From NCBI GenBank assembly GCA_022820125.1, contig JAJEGA010000048.1:1-64000 (forward strand): a DNA stretch of 64,000 bases, written 5' to 3'. Within the stretch, counting starts at the first letter, position 1, and the number at the start of each line of letters is the position of its first letter. The translations under genes were made by a program, and so were the position numbers. The stretch is from Anaerolineae bacterium. Its GTDB lineage: Bacteria; Chloroflexota; Anaerolineae; Aggregatilineales; Phototrophicaceae. Of this stretch, positions 1 through 8,207 are shown in pieces. Below the pieces are notes generated by a model. The model was given only the letters and a program-made list of their open reading frames with translations, ran no database searches and was not told the DNA's origin.

Positions 1-61
1 GCGAGCCTTGGCTCGCCCACATGATAATCTCCGGCGGGCGATTCACAGAATCGCCCCTACA
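1..61. repeat. Truncated hairpin repeat (TGTAGGGGCG family)
   Basis: The segment ends in CGCCCCTACA followed by ATTTT. This is the same right border seen at 18557-18566 and 47441-47450. The inner GGGCGATTC...GAATCGCCC arms form a hairpin. The left border lies outside or is degenerate, so only part of the element is visible. Confidence 0.45.
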
Positions 62-154
62 ATTTTCGCTAAAGGATGATGTCGACGCTGAAAGAATATT
101 ACGCTTGACGTGAATTCCAACCGACTTCGATACACTACCGCAAGCATCGCCATG

Positions 155-183
155 TTGACAGCCAACCCCCGCTATGTTAGGAT
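155..183 (+). promoter_or_regulatory. Sigma70-type promoter of the tRNA-Ser pair
   Basis: A consensus -35 box TTGACA (155-160), a 17-bp spacer and a -10 like TAGGAT (178-183) place a start about 25 bp before the first tRNA-Ser. The second tRNA follows after only 33 bp, so both are probably co-transcribed. Confidence 0.6.
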
Positions 184-216
184 GATGCTCGCCACATCGC
201 AACGGTTGACATTGTT

Positions 217-303
217 GGAGAGGTGGCCGAGTGGTTTAAGGCGATGGTCTTGAAAACCATTGTACGGTTCTCCGTACCGCAGGTTAGAATCCTGTCCTCT
301 CCG
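217..303 (+). tRNA. tRNA-Ser(UGA)
   Basis: The acceptor arm GGAGAGG (217-223) pairs with CCTCTCC (296-302) and G303 is the discriminator, as usual for serine. The anticodon loop CTTGAAA gives anticodon UGA, reading UCA. A long variable arm (class II) is present. CCA is not encoded. One oddity: the T-loop reads TTAGAAT, so the near-invariant C56 is an A. The neighbouring tRNA-Ser has the normal TTCGAAT. Confidence 0.93.
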
Positions 304-336
304 CCTTATCCACTTTAACAGTTGCATATCCGTAAC

Positions 337-424
337 GGAGAGGTGCCAGAGTGGTTGATTGGGGCCGCCTGCTAAGCGGTTGTACCTGTTAAGGGTACCG
401 CAGGTTCGAATCCTGTCCTCTCCG
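337..424 (+). tRNA. tRNA-Ser(GCU)
   Basis: The acceptor arm GGAGAGG (337-343) pairs with CCTCTCC (417-423), with discriminator G424. The anticodon stem CCGC/GCGG encloses CTGCTAA, giving anticodon GCU (reads AGC/AGU). It has a long class II variable arm and a canonical TTCGAAT T-loop. CCA is not encoded. It lies 33 bp after the tRNA-Ser(UGA). Confidence 0.95.
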
Positions 425-485
425 CCTTCTACGACTTTCCCATAGTTGGGCATTGTGCCGCATCGACAGCGCGTTGGCAGGCAAT

Positions 486-503
486 AGGCTTCGGATGAAG
501 CCT
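486..503 (+). terminator. Possible hairpin after the tRNA genes
   Basis: A perfect 7-bp stem AGGCTTC/GAAGCCT has a GGAT loop. No T-run follows, so this may be only a weak or factor-dependent terminator, or a chance structure. Confidence 0.25.
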
Positions 504-559
504 GTGCCATAGGCGCGCGAAAGTTGTCGGGTACGCGCGATTTCAACGCGAGGAGAATC

Positions 560-976
560 TTGGCGAGCGAAAGAATCCTCATTGAAGCAGTTGTAAAGCG
601 GCAACGAAGTGATGTGTGGGCGCTCTGGAATGAGCCGGAACACATCACGCAATGGAACTTCGCTTCCGACGATTGGCGCTGCCCGCGCGCCGAAAACGAC
701 CTGCGCGTTGGCGGACGGCTCTGCTCGAGAATGGAAGCCAAAGACGGCAGCTTCGGATTCGACTTCGAGGCAGTTTATGACGAAGTCTTGCGCCCGTCCA
801 AGTTGTCTTACACACTAACCGACGGCCGGCGCGTCAAGACCTGTTTTGAGGATACGGGCGGCGGGACGCGGATCGCCACGGAATTTGAAGCGGAAGCAGA
901 AAACTCGGCTGAGATGCAGCGCATGGGCTGGCAGGCGATCCTCGACAATTTCAAGAAATACGCCGAATCCGCCTAA
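560..976 (+). CDS. SRPBCC/AHSA1-family protein
   Basis: About 138 residues with the START-like SRPBCC layout. It begins with the segment SERILIEAVVKRQ, followed by the DVWALWNEPEHITQW region typical of AHSA1 (Hsp90 ATPase activator-like) small proteins. It ends with the long C-terminal helix (MGWQAILDNFKKY) that closes the hydrophobic cavity. Family members bind hydrophobic ligands or have unknown roles, and no substrate can be read here. I chose the TTG at 560 because AGGAG lies just upstream (551-555); an in-frame TTG at 524 would add 12 unconserved residues. It looks monocistronic after the tRNAs. Confidence 0.8.
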   Translation: MASERILIEAVVKRQRSDVWALWNEPEHITQWNFASDDWRCPRAENDLRVGGRLCSRMEAKDGSFGFDFEAVYDEVLRPSKLSYTLTDGRRVKTCFEDTGGGTRIATEFEAEAENSAEMQRMGWQAILDNFKKYAESA

Positions 977-1067
977 ACTTCTGGCTGCTTGATGTCCTGA
1001 GCAAATATGCGCGGGCTTATGTATCAGTCTTGGCTGCCTCGCGCCGTCCAGCTAGGAGACTTTCTTG

Positions 1068-1757
1068 ATGAACGCTCGGCCAAGCGCAGCGCCATTCATG
1101 ATCGCCTGGCTTATCGCGGGCCTCTTCGTATTGCCGCTTGCTTTGGTTCTGTCTCTCACCGCGATTGTGGCTTTTCAGACAGCGCTGAGCCAACTGACGG
1201 ATACTTCATCCTGGGATTACTGGGAAGATTTTATATTCCTATTTTTCGGCTTCGGCTTGCTCGTCATCGGCTTTTGCATCGGCGCCATGCAGGCAGCTGT
1301 GCTGCGGCGGCATCTCGGCATAAAGATTTGGCGTATGAGCCTCTACAGCGCTCTCGGCGCGGCGTTAGCGGGCGTCATCGCCACCAATCTGCCCGTCCTT
1401 CTTGACCACGTTTATCGGTTTGAGCCGCCAGCCTGCTGCGCCTACGATTTGCGCGCTACCGTGGAATTCACATTGCCGTTGGCTACCTTTTTGGGCGTCT
1501 TCTCAACCGCGCAGGCTTTGCTGTTGCGCCGCTATTTTTCCGCGATATGGCTTTGGGTGGCGGCGCATCTGGTCGGGGCGACCTGCGCCGGGCTGGTTGT
1601 TCTCGCAGGAAAAATGGCATCTCCCTCGCCTTATTATGATGGCGACAGTCTCCAATTATTCTTGGCTGTGCCTTTAGCCTCTCTGTTCACTGGGCTGGCC
1701 ATGCTGCGGATGGCGCGTGAAGCCCGCCACTTGCAGAAAGCCAAGCCGCCAGCGTGA
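1068..1757 (+). CDS. Polytopic membrane protein of unknown function
   Basis: About 229 residues with roughly six hydrophobic segments (near residues 12-36, 52-80, 90-110, 130-155, 160-180 and 195-212) and short charged loops. No recognisable catalytic or transport motif is present. The ATG at 1068 follows AGGAG (1055-1059) at good spacing; an in-frame TTG lies one codon earlier. The gene ends inside the start of anmK (GTGA overlap at 1754-1757), so the two are probably translationally coupled. I do not recognise the family. Confidence 0.7.
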   Translation: MNARPSAAPFMIAWLIAGLFVLPLALVLSLTAIVAFQTALSQLTDTSSWDYWEDFIFLFFGFGLLVIGFCIGAMQAAVLRRHLGIKIWRMSLYSALGAALAGVIATNLPVLLDHVYRFEPPACCAYDLRATVEFTLPLATFLGVFSTAQALLLRRYFSAIWLWVAAHLVGATCAGLVVLAGKMASPSPYYDGDSLQLFLAVPLASLFTGLAMLRMAREARHLQKAKPPA

Positions 1758-2932
1758 TTGTCATAGGCTTGATGTCCGGCACCTCGGCTGACGGCGTGGA
1801 CGTCGCCATCTGCGATATCCGCGGGCGCCCGGGCGATATGCGCGTCGACCTGGTCAGCAGCGCCGCCTTTGAATACAAACCGAAGATGCGGCAGCGGATC
1901 CTCGCTTGCTGCGATCGGGCCGAGAGTCGTGTTGATCAAATCGCCGCTTTGCACGTCGACCTCGCGGCGCTCTTCGCCGATTGTACGCTCGCGGCAATTC
2001 ACGACGCGGGCATGCGCCCAAGCCAAATCGATTTAATTGGGTCTCACGGGCAGACGCTATGGCACAACGTCTTGCCGAGCGGCGAAGTGAACGTATCGCT
2101 GCAGATCGTCGAGGCGGCGGTCCTGGCGGAGCGCACTGGCGTCACGACTGTCAGCAACTTTCGCGCGCGCGATATCGCCGCCGGCGGGCAAGGCGCGCCA
2201 CTGACGAGTTACGTCGATTGGCTCCTGCTTAGACATCCTCGGCATTGGCGAGCGGTGCAGAATATCGGCGGCATGGGCAATGTCACGTTTCTGCCGCCTC
2301 AGGACGACAGCAAGGCTCAGCCGATTGCGTTTGACACCGGGCCGGGCAACGCGATGCTCGATGTTGCCGTTTCGCATATCTCCGGCGGCGAGATGAATTT
2401 CGATCGCGATGGCTATTACGCCAAGCAGGGAAGGGTAGACGAGGAGTGGTTGGAGGAGCTGCTTCGGCATCCATATTACGCTCGCGAATATCCCAAGACC
2501 ACGGGCCGCGAAACCTTCGGAACGATGGCGGCGCTGGACTTGGTGGAAGAAGCGCAGCGGCGTGGCTTGGGCGATGGCGAGATTATCGCCACGCTGACGG
2601 CGCTGACCGCCACCAACATCGCTGATGCCTACCGGCGTTTCGCGCCAGCGCCGATTCAAGAGGTCATACTAAGCGGCGGCGGCCGGCGCAACCCGGTCAT
2701 AGTCGGCATGCTACGCCAACTGCTCGCGCCCGCGACATTGATGATCCATGAAGACATTGGTATGGACAGCGACTTCAAGGAAGCCCTGGTATTTGCTGTG
2801 CTTGCCTACGAGACCTGGCATGGCCGGCCTGCGACCCTGCCGGCATTGACCGGGGCTCGGCGCGCCACCATTCTTGGCTCAATTACGCCGGGCAGCAACT
2901 TCTCCGACATTGCAAGAACGACTTACAGCTAA
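1754..2932 (+). CDS. anmK: Anhydro-N-acetylmuramic acid kinase
   Basis: 392 residues, the usual AnmK length. AnmK opens and phosphorylates 1,6-anhydro-MurNAc to MurNAc-6-phosphate in the cytoplasm, using ATP, during peptidoglycan recycling. The N-terminal GLMSGTSADGVD phosphate-binding loop (residues 5-16) is diagnostic. FDTGPGNAMLD (about 193-203) and LSGGGRRNP (about 308-316) are the other ASKHA-fold signatures. It starts at a GTG overlapping the stop of the upstream membrane-protein gene. No other recycling enzymes lie nearby. Confidence 0.95.
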   Translation: MIVIGLMSGTSADGVDVAICDIRGRPGDMRVDLVSSAAFEYKPKMRQRILACCDRAESRVDQIAALHVDLAALFADCTLAAIHDAGMRPSQIDLIGSHGQTLWHNVLPSGEVNVSLQIVEAAVLAERTGVTTVSNFRARDIAAGGQGAPLTSYVDWLLLRHPRHWRAVQNIGGMGNVTFLPPQDDSKAQPIAFDTGPGNAMLDVAVSHISGGEMNFDRDGYYAKQGRVDEEWLEELLRHPYYAREYPKTTGRETFGTMAALDLVEEAQRRGLGDGEIIATLTALTATNIADAYRRFAPAPIQEVILSGGGRRNPVIVGMLRQLLAPATLMIHEDIGMDSDFKEALVFAVLAYETWHGRPATLPALTGARRATILGSITPGSNFSDIARTTYS

Positions 2933-2933
2933 A

Positions 2934-2950
2934 CCGGCGAGTTTCGCCGG
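2934..2950 (+). terminator. Stem-loop after anmK
   Basis: CCGGCGA (2934-2940) and TCGCCGG (2944-2950) form a 7-bp stem with a GTT loop directly after the anmK stop codon. There is no clear T-run, so termination activity is uncertain. Confidence 0.35.
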
Positions 2951-3108
2951 CGCCAGGCGGGCTGCTCCAATCGGCGCCGGCGGCGTGGCGGAGGCGATTC
3001 GCTGGAAGAGCCTTTGATGATTTTCCGGCATCAATCGCCTTTAATATGGATAAATGGTCGCGTCTCCGCTAGACTATTGTGGATACTGTTTAGGGAAAGT
3101 GAAAACTT

Positions 3109-3654
3109 GTGCTCCTGGAATCCTACGCCATCGAGTTGGAAAACTGCGATCCCGATGAGGATTTCATTGTGTCAGAAACGAATGTTACTATAACGCCGTG
3201 TTTGCCCGCCGCCGACCGTTCAATCGCTCGGCGCGCCTCCTTGCAGATTCTTTATGAACTGGATACGACCGATCACGACATGAAGGACGTGTTTGAAGCG
3301 CATTTCGCAGAGCGCCCGGAGGCTTACGCGGTGCGACAAATCATCCGCCGCATCGTGGGCGGCGTGTCGCTCCATCGAGATTGGATTGACGCGATTCTGC
3401 AGCGCTACGCGCCGGAATGGCCAATAGACCAGGTGGCGGTTGTTGACCGCAACATCCTGCGCATTGCTATCTATGAGCACTTGCTGCAGAAACGCGAAAC
3501 GCCGATCCCCGTAATCGTAAACGAAGCAGTGCATCTGGCGCAGCTATTCGGCGCCGATCAGTCGCACAGCTTTGTACATGGCGTCTTGGGCGCAATAACA
3601 TCCGAAGCCAAACAGAAATTCGAATTGGCGGTCGATGAGGTGGACAGCGTATGA
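3109..3654 (+). CDS. nusB: Transcription antitermination factor NusB
   Basis: 181 residues. NusB is an all-helical RNA-binding protein that with NusE (S10) binds boxA in rRNA antitermination complexes. The conserved start of the fold is seen as RRASLQILYELD (about residues 42-53). The C-terminal IPVIVNEAVHLAQLFGADQSHSFVHGVL stretch carries the typical NEAV...K/D...FV-GVL pattern. There is an N-terminal extension of about 38 residues before the fold if the GTG at 3109 is used, and a shorter start is possible. It overlaps tatA by 4 bp (ATGA). Confidence 0.9.
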   Translation: MLLESYAIELENCDPDEDFIVSETNVTITPCLPAADRSIARRASLQILYELDTTDHDMKDVFEAHFAERPEAYAVRQIIRRIVGGVSLHRDWIDAILQRYAPEWPIDQVAVVDRNILRIAIYEHLLQKRETPIPVIVNEAVHLAQLFGADQSHSFVHGVLGAITSEAKQKFELAVDEVDSV

Positions 3655-4235
3655 ATGTCTTTGGCGTCGGCGCTTGGGAGTTGGTGGCGATTCTGTTGAT
3701 CATGCTGGTTTTTGCCGGACCCAAACGCATGATTCACTGGTCCTATGTATTAGGCCAACACGTGGCGAAATTCCGCAAAATCTGGTCGGAGACGGTCGAT
3801 CTGGTACAGAAGGAATTCGATGACGCCGGTGTTGATATCAAACTGCCAAAAGAACCGCCGACGCGCAAGAGTCTCAATCGATCGCTGACTGACGCCGTCA
3901 AGCCGATGACGAAGCCGGTTCAGGATTCGCTGGATGAAGTTAAAAAAGATATGAATACTTTCAAGGAAGTCAGTGAATCGCTGAATGACAAGAAACCCGC
4001 GCCAGCTGCCGGCGCGAGCGATTCTAAAGCGGCAAAAGGGTCGGGTAGCGATAAATCGCCGGAGAAGCGGGCTAAACCAGAAGCGCAAAAAGCCAGCGCG
4101 CCGAAGGAGCAAGCGGCGCCGCTCAAGCTGGGAACATGGGGCGGCGGCGCATCGTCGACCGCTAGCGCTTCAACCAGCGCAAATGGCAAGTCGGTCGATC
4201 TCGGCGCCTGGTCGGAAGTGGCTCCGGGCGACTAG
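3651..4235 (+). CDS. tatA: Twin-arginine translocase TatA/TatB-type subunit
   Basis: 194 residues. The N-terminal membrane helix (about 9-24, ELVAILLIMLVFAGPKR) ends in the conserved F-x-GPK hinge. It is followed by an amphipathic helix and a long Ala/Lys/Pro/Ser-rich tail (about 75-194). TatA/B proteins form the Tat pore or receptor with TatC at the cytoplasmic membrane. The tail is longer than in typical TatA, closer to TatB length, so the assignment between A and B is open. It sits between nusB (4-bp overlap) and tatC (8-bp gap), forming an operon. Confidence 0.85.
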   Translation: MNVFGVGAWELVAILLIMLVFAGPKRMIHWSYVLGQHVAKFRKIWSETVDLVQKEFDDAGVDIKLPKEPPTRKSLNRSLTDAVKPMTKPVQDSLDEVKKDMNTFKEVSESLNDKKPAPAAGASDSKAAKGSGSDKSPEKRAKPEAQKASAPKEQAAPLKLGTWGGGASSTASASTSANGKSVDLGAWSEVAPGD

Positions 4236-4243
4236 CGTGAACC

Positions 4244-5020
4244 ATGGCTGAGCTTGTCGAACAGGAGGAACTCGAAGACGGTCATGAACTCCGAATGGGG
4301 TTCTTTGAGCATCTCGATGAGCTGCGGCAACGGCTGACCAAAGCGGTCTTTTCGCTAGTCGTTGGCACCGCTGTCGGCGTCTTTGTTGCGACGCAAGTTC
4401 TTGTATTGCTGCTGGAACCCTACTGCGCAATCGTATCCGACTGCGAATTGGTCATCCTCGACCCAACGGGCAATATCCTCATATACTTCAAGGTTGCCTT
4501 GATGGTCGGCGGCATCTTGTCTATACCCTTGGTCACATACCAAATGCTGATGTTCATACTGCCGGGCTTGACGCGTAAGGAAAAGCGCTACGTTCTGCTT
4601 TCGATCCCGGCAACAACGGCGCTATTCATTATCGGCGTACTGTTTGCCTGGAAAATCTTGATGCCGCCCGCGCTCGGATTTCTTCATGGTTTTCAGGCGG
4701 AGATCTTCGAGCCTGAGTGGACCGCGGACGGCTACATCAGCTTCGTTACATCGCTGCTTTTCTGGATGGGCGTCGCCTTTCAGACGCCGCTGATTTTCTT
4801 CATCATTTCGCTGATGGGCTTGGTCAGCGCTCGTACGCTCATACGGCAATGGCGCATTGCGGTGGTGGGCGCGTCGATTGCCGCGGCGCTGATCACCCCG
4901 ACAATTGACCCGGTGAATATGTTTCTAGTTATGGCGCCCTTGCTGACCCTGTACGCGCTGAGTATTGTGCTCGTTTACTTCGGGCGCAAAATGTCCGGAA
5001 TTGACCGAAGAACTGAGTGA
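4244..5020 (+). CDS. tatC: Twin-arginine translocase subunit TatC
   Basis: 258 residues with six predicted membrane helices. TatC recognises the twin-arginine signal peptide of folded exported proteins. The N-terminal signature HLDELRQRL (about residues 23-31) is the conserved cytoplasmic motif. The ITPTIDPVNMFLVMAPLLTLY segment near residue 215 matches the conserved periplasmic-loop/TM6 region. It is the last gene of nusB-tatA-tatC, immediately upstream of the promoter of sat-cysC. Confidence 0.95.
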   Translation: MAELVEQEELEDGHELRMGFFEHLDELRQRLTKAVFSLVVGTAVGVFVATQVLVLLLEPYCAIVSDCELVILDPTGNILIYFKVALMVGGILSIPLVTYQMLMFILPGLTRKEKRYVLLSIPATTALFIIGVLFAWKILMPPALGFLHGFQAEIFEPEWTADGYISFVTSLLFWMGVAFQTPLIFFIISLMGLVSARTLIRQWRIAVVGASIAAALITPTIDPVNMFLVMAPLLTLYALSIVLVYFGRKMSGIDRRTE

Positions 5021-5023
5021 TCG

Positions 5024-5053
5024 CTGACACCCTCCCGTTGCCTATGATAGAAT
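5024..5053 (+). promoter_or_regulatory. Sigma70-type promoter for sat-cysC
   Basis: CTGACA (5024-5029), an 18-bp spacer and TAGAAT (5048-5053) match consensus at five of six positions in each box. They lie about 50 bp before the start codon. The identical CTGACA-18-TAGAAT arrangement precedes aconitase on the other strand. Confidence 0.6.
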
Positions 5054-5103
5054 GACGGCGCGTTGTCGGTGGTTGAACAAGCCTGTAAACGGCGGAGTGA
5101 TGA

Positions 5104-6822
5104 ATGATAGTTGAAAAAGCGAGATTGATCGCGCCCTACTGCGGCCAGTTGGTGAACCTGCTTGTGCCAAGAGAGCAATTGCGCGAGCAAGCCGCCTATG
5201 CCAACAGCTTGCCCTCTATACAGATTAGCCCGCGCGTCGAATGCGATCTTGAGTTATTGGCGGTTGGCGCTTTCTCGCCACTGAATCGCTTCATGAACCA
5301 AGCGGAATATCAGAGCGTGCTCGATACCATGCGTCTGCCTGATGGCACGCTGTTTCCGATGCCGATTACATTGCCAATCGACATGGGCGCGGAGATCAAG
5401 CTCGGCGCTGACATTGCGCTGCGCGATCGCAAGAACGTCATCCTCGCCATCATGACCGTAGAGGAAATCTACGAGTGGGATTTGGCCGAGACAGCGGCAA
5501 AAGTCTTTGGCAAGAATGACAGCCGCCACCCGATCATCGCGGAGATGCATCGCTGGGGCAAAGCCAATATCAGTGGGAAGCTCAAGGTACTGCGCTTACC
5601 GCAGCATCTGGATTTCGCCGAGCTGCGCCGTACGCCGGCCGAGACGCGCGCCTTGCTCGAGAGCTATGGGCACGACAACGTGGTCGCTTTCCAAACGCGC
5701 AATCCCTTGCACCGCGTGCATGAGGCGCTGACGAAACGCGCCACCAGCAACGTTGATGGCGTGCTGCTCCTGCATCCGGTTGTAGGCATGACGCAGCCGG
5801 GTGATGTCGATCACTATACGCGCGTGCGCGTCTACAAGACTTTGCTGGACAATTACTACGAAAAAGACCGCAGCTTGCTGTCGCTGCTGCCGCTGGCGAT
5901 GCGCATGGCTGGTCCGCGTGAAGCGGTTTGGCACGCCATAATTCGGCGCAACTACGGCGCCAATCATCTGATCGTCGGGCGCGATCATGCTGGCCCCGGT
6001 CCCGATTCCAATGGCGAACCTTTTTATGGACCCTATGACGCGCAAGACATGATTTTTCGGTATGCCAATGAATTGGGCGTCAAGCCGGCGCCCTTTACCG
6101 AGATGGTTTACCTGGAAGACGAAGATCGTTACGAAGAGAATTCCAATCTGCCGAATGACGCCAAGGTGCGCAAGATATCCGGCACGCAGGTGCGGGAAGA
6201 CTATCTCGGCCGCGGCGTTCAGCTGCCGCCCTGGTTCTCTCGTCCGCCAGTGGCGAAGATCCTGTCGGAGAGCTATCCGCCGCGCTACCGCCGGGGCGTT
6301 TGCCTGTGGTTCACGGGCTTGAGCGGCTCGGGCAAATCCACCACCGCCGAGCACATCGTGCATCAATTGCTGGAGAAGGGGCGCAACGTCACCGTGCTGG
6401 ACGGCGATGTTGTGCGGACGCATTTGTCCAAGGGCTTGGGTTTCAGCAAGGACGATCGCGATACCAATATTCGGCGCATCGGTTATGTGGCGAGCGAGAT
6501 TGTGCGACACGGCGGCATGGTGATTTGCGCCGCCATCAGCCCCTATCGAGCCACGCGCGAAGAAGTGCGCACCATGGTCGGCGAGGGATTTATGGAAATC
6601 CACATGTCCACGCCGCTGGAATATGTTGAAGCGCAGGATATCAAAGGCTTGTACGCCAAAGCGCGCCGCGGGGAAATCAAAGGCTTTACCGGCATAGACG
6701 ACCCTTATGAGCCGCCGCTCAATCCTGACTTTAGTTTGACTGCCGAAAACACGCGCGCGGAAGACAATGCTCGTCTCGTCGTTAGCCGGTTGATTAAGCT
6801 CGGCTACGTCCGCCCGGACTGA
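5104..6822 (+). CDS. Bifunctional ATP sulfurylase / APS kinase
   Basis: 572 residues. The N-terminal part (about 1-390) is ATP sulfurylase, making APS from sulfate and ATP: QTRNPLHRVHE (about 197-207) is the ATP-binding motif and GRDHAGPG (about 297-304) is also typical. The C-terminal part (about 395-572) is APS kinase, making PAPS: a P-loop GLSGSGKST (about 407-415) plus the DRDTNIRRIGYVASE motif. This fused order (Sat-CysC) is known in several phyla. No PAPS reductase or sulfite reductase lies beside it, so the sulfur may go to assimilation or to sulfation. The start follows GGCGGAG at 5092-5098. Confidence 0.95.
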   Translation: MIVEKARLIAPYCGQLVNLLVPREQLREQAAYANSLPSIQISPRVECDLELLAVGAFSPLNRFMNQAEYQSVLDTMRLPDGTLFPMPITLPIDMGAEIKLGADIALRDRKNVILAIMTVEEIYEWDLAETAAKVFGKNDSRHPIIAEMHRWGKANISGKLKVLRLPQHLDFAELRRTPAETRALLESYGHDNVVAFQTRNPLHRVHEALTKRATSNVDGVLLLHPVVGMTQPGDVDHYTRVRVYKTLLDNYYEKDRSLLSLLPLAMRMAGPREAVWHAIIRRNYGANHLIVGRDHAGPGPDSNGEPFYGPYDAQDMIFRYANELGVKPAPFTEMVYLEDEDRYEENSNLPNDAKVRKISGTQVREDYLGRGVQLPPWFSRPPVAKILSESYPPRYRRGVCLWFTGLSGSGKSTTAEHIVHQLLEKGRNVTVLDGDVVRTHLSKGLGFSKDDRDTNIRRIGYVASEIVRHGGMVICAAISPYRATREEVRTMVGEGFMEIHMSTPLEYVEAQDIKGLYAKARRGEIKGFTGIDDPYEPPLNPDFSLTAENTRAEDNARLVVSRLIKLGYVRPD

Positions 6823-7148
6823 GCGCAAGCCCGGCGCCCAGCGGAGATTGAGTCCAAGATTCGCGGCGCGGCTAGACGCATGACGCCTCCCGCAGCGGCT
6901 TCAATCCAGCGTCGTTGCAACCATGAGGAGTCGGTCTGGATTGAGCGCTGACGGTATCCCGATTCCGCCAATTTCACTCGATCTATCCAAGGCGCGTTGT
7001 ACCCCATAATCGCTTGTCGGATGTTCGCCACGCGAACAACCGCGCCCCGAAGTGAAGTATTCCAGGGATGGCGCGCGGCTTAAAATGGGCTTTCGCCATT
7101 GCCTATAGCCGCTATCGTGTCTAGTATCTGTTCAACCAACTGACCAGC
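6823..7148. other. Intergenic region without a recognisable gene
   Basis: No convincing reading frame or RNA was seen. A perfect 9-bp inverted repeat TCAATCCAG (6901-6909)/CTGGATTGA (6936-6944) encloses a 26-nt loop, with no T-run. Its role is unknown. Confidence 0.4.
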
Positions 7149-8207
7149 ATGGAGCTGACCAAGCCGATGGACACTATAGACTTGAGAAGCGATACGGTTT
7201 CGCATCCGACGGCGGCGATGCGAGAAGCGATGGCAAAGGCGGAATTAGGCGACGATGTATTTCACGATGATCCAACTGTCAACCAGTTGGAGGCTGACGC
7301 GGCGGCCATGTTGGGGAAAGAGGCGGCGGTCTTTGTCACCAGCGGCACGCAGGGCAATCTCTGCGCTTTGCTCGCGCATTGCCAGCGAGGCGAATCCATA
7401 ATCATCGGCGACACATCGCACATATTCGTAAACGAGCAGGGCGGGATGGCGCAAATCGGCGGTCTCATTCCACACACGGCGCCGGTTCAAGCGGACGCCA
7501 CGATGCGGCTTGACGATCTCGAAAAAGCAGTCAACCCGGATGACGAGCACAAACCGGTCACGCGTTTGGTCTCGTTGGAAAACACGCACAACATGGCTGG
7601 GGGTGTGCCGATCTCCGCAGAATATACGGCGGCGGTTGGGGACTTTGCCCGCCGCAACGGATTGATCCTGCATATTGACGGCGCGCGCATCTTCAACGCC
7701 GCGGCCGCGTATGGCGTGGATGTGAAGGCGCTTGTGGCGGACGCCGATTCTGTGACCTTCTGCCTGTCCAAAGGGCTGTGCGCGCCGGTCGGCTCAGTGC
7801 TGGTCGGGGGTCGAGATTTTATTCGGCGGGCGCGCCGGGCGCGGAAAGCCCTGGGCGGCAGCCTGCGTCAAGCCGGCGTCTTGGCAGCCGCTGGTTTGAT
7901 CGCGCTTCACGAAATGACCGATCGCCTTATTGAAGATCACCAGAACGCCCAACTGCTCGCCGAAGGTTTGAGCGAAGTACCAGGCGTACGTATCCGCAGC
8001 CAAAATACGAACTTCATTATTTTTTCGGTCGCGCCCGACAACGAGTTGACACTCGATGAGTTTGTCCGCGAATTGCGCCAAGAATATAATATCCTTATGT
8101 CCCCATACGCGGGGGAGGCGGGTGTGATTCGCTTGCGTACGCATTATTGGATAGATCGACGGGCAATCGCCAAAGTCGTGTCGGCAGTGAGAGCCACGCT
8201 CTCATGA
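7149..8207 (+). CDS. ltaE: Low-specificity L-threonine aldolase
   Basis: 352 residues, a PLP-dependent fold type I enzyme cleaving L-threonine or allo-threonine to glycine and acetaldehyde. The N-terminal DLRSDTVSHPT signature (about 10-20), GDDVFHDDPTVNQLE, and the PLP lysine in CLSKGLCAPVGS (about 205-216) are clear. HIDGARIFNA carries the conserved Asp and Arg that contact PLP. Start choice is open: the first ATG (7149) has no Shine-Dalgarno, while a second ATG at 7167 has GGAG about 12 bp upstream. The gene overlaps the next one by ATGA (8204-8207). Confidence 0.92.
   Translation: MELTKPMDTIDLRSDTVSHPTAAMREAMAKAELGDDVFHDDPTVNQLEADAAAMLGKEAAVFVTSGTQGNLCALLAHCQRGESIIIGDTSHIFVNEQGGMAQIGGLIPHTAPVQADATMRLDDLEKAVNPDDEHKPVTRLVSLENTHNMAGGVPISAEYTAAVGDFARRNGLILHIDGARIFNAAAAYGVDVKALVADADSVTFCLSKGLCAPVGSVLVGGRDFIRRARRARKALGGSLRQAGVLAAAGLIALHEMTDRLIEDHQNAQLLAEGLSEVPGVRIRSQNTNFIIFSVAPDNELTLDEFVRELRQEYNILMSPYAGEAGVIRLRTHYWIDRRAIAKVVSAVRATLS

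Noticed and set aside
5596..6828. Long minus-strand open frame (410 codons)
   Set aside because: Antisense shadow of the Sat-CysC gene, no family resemblance.
6901..6944. Inverted repeat TCAATCCAG/CTGGATTGA
   Set aside because: Long loop, no T-run, no linked gene; insufficient to call a terminator or operator.
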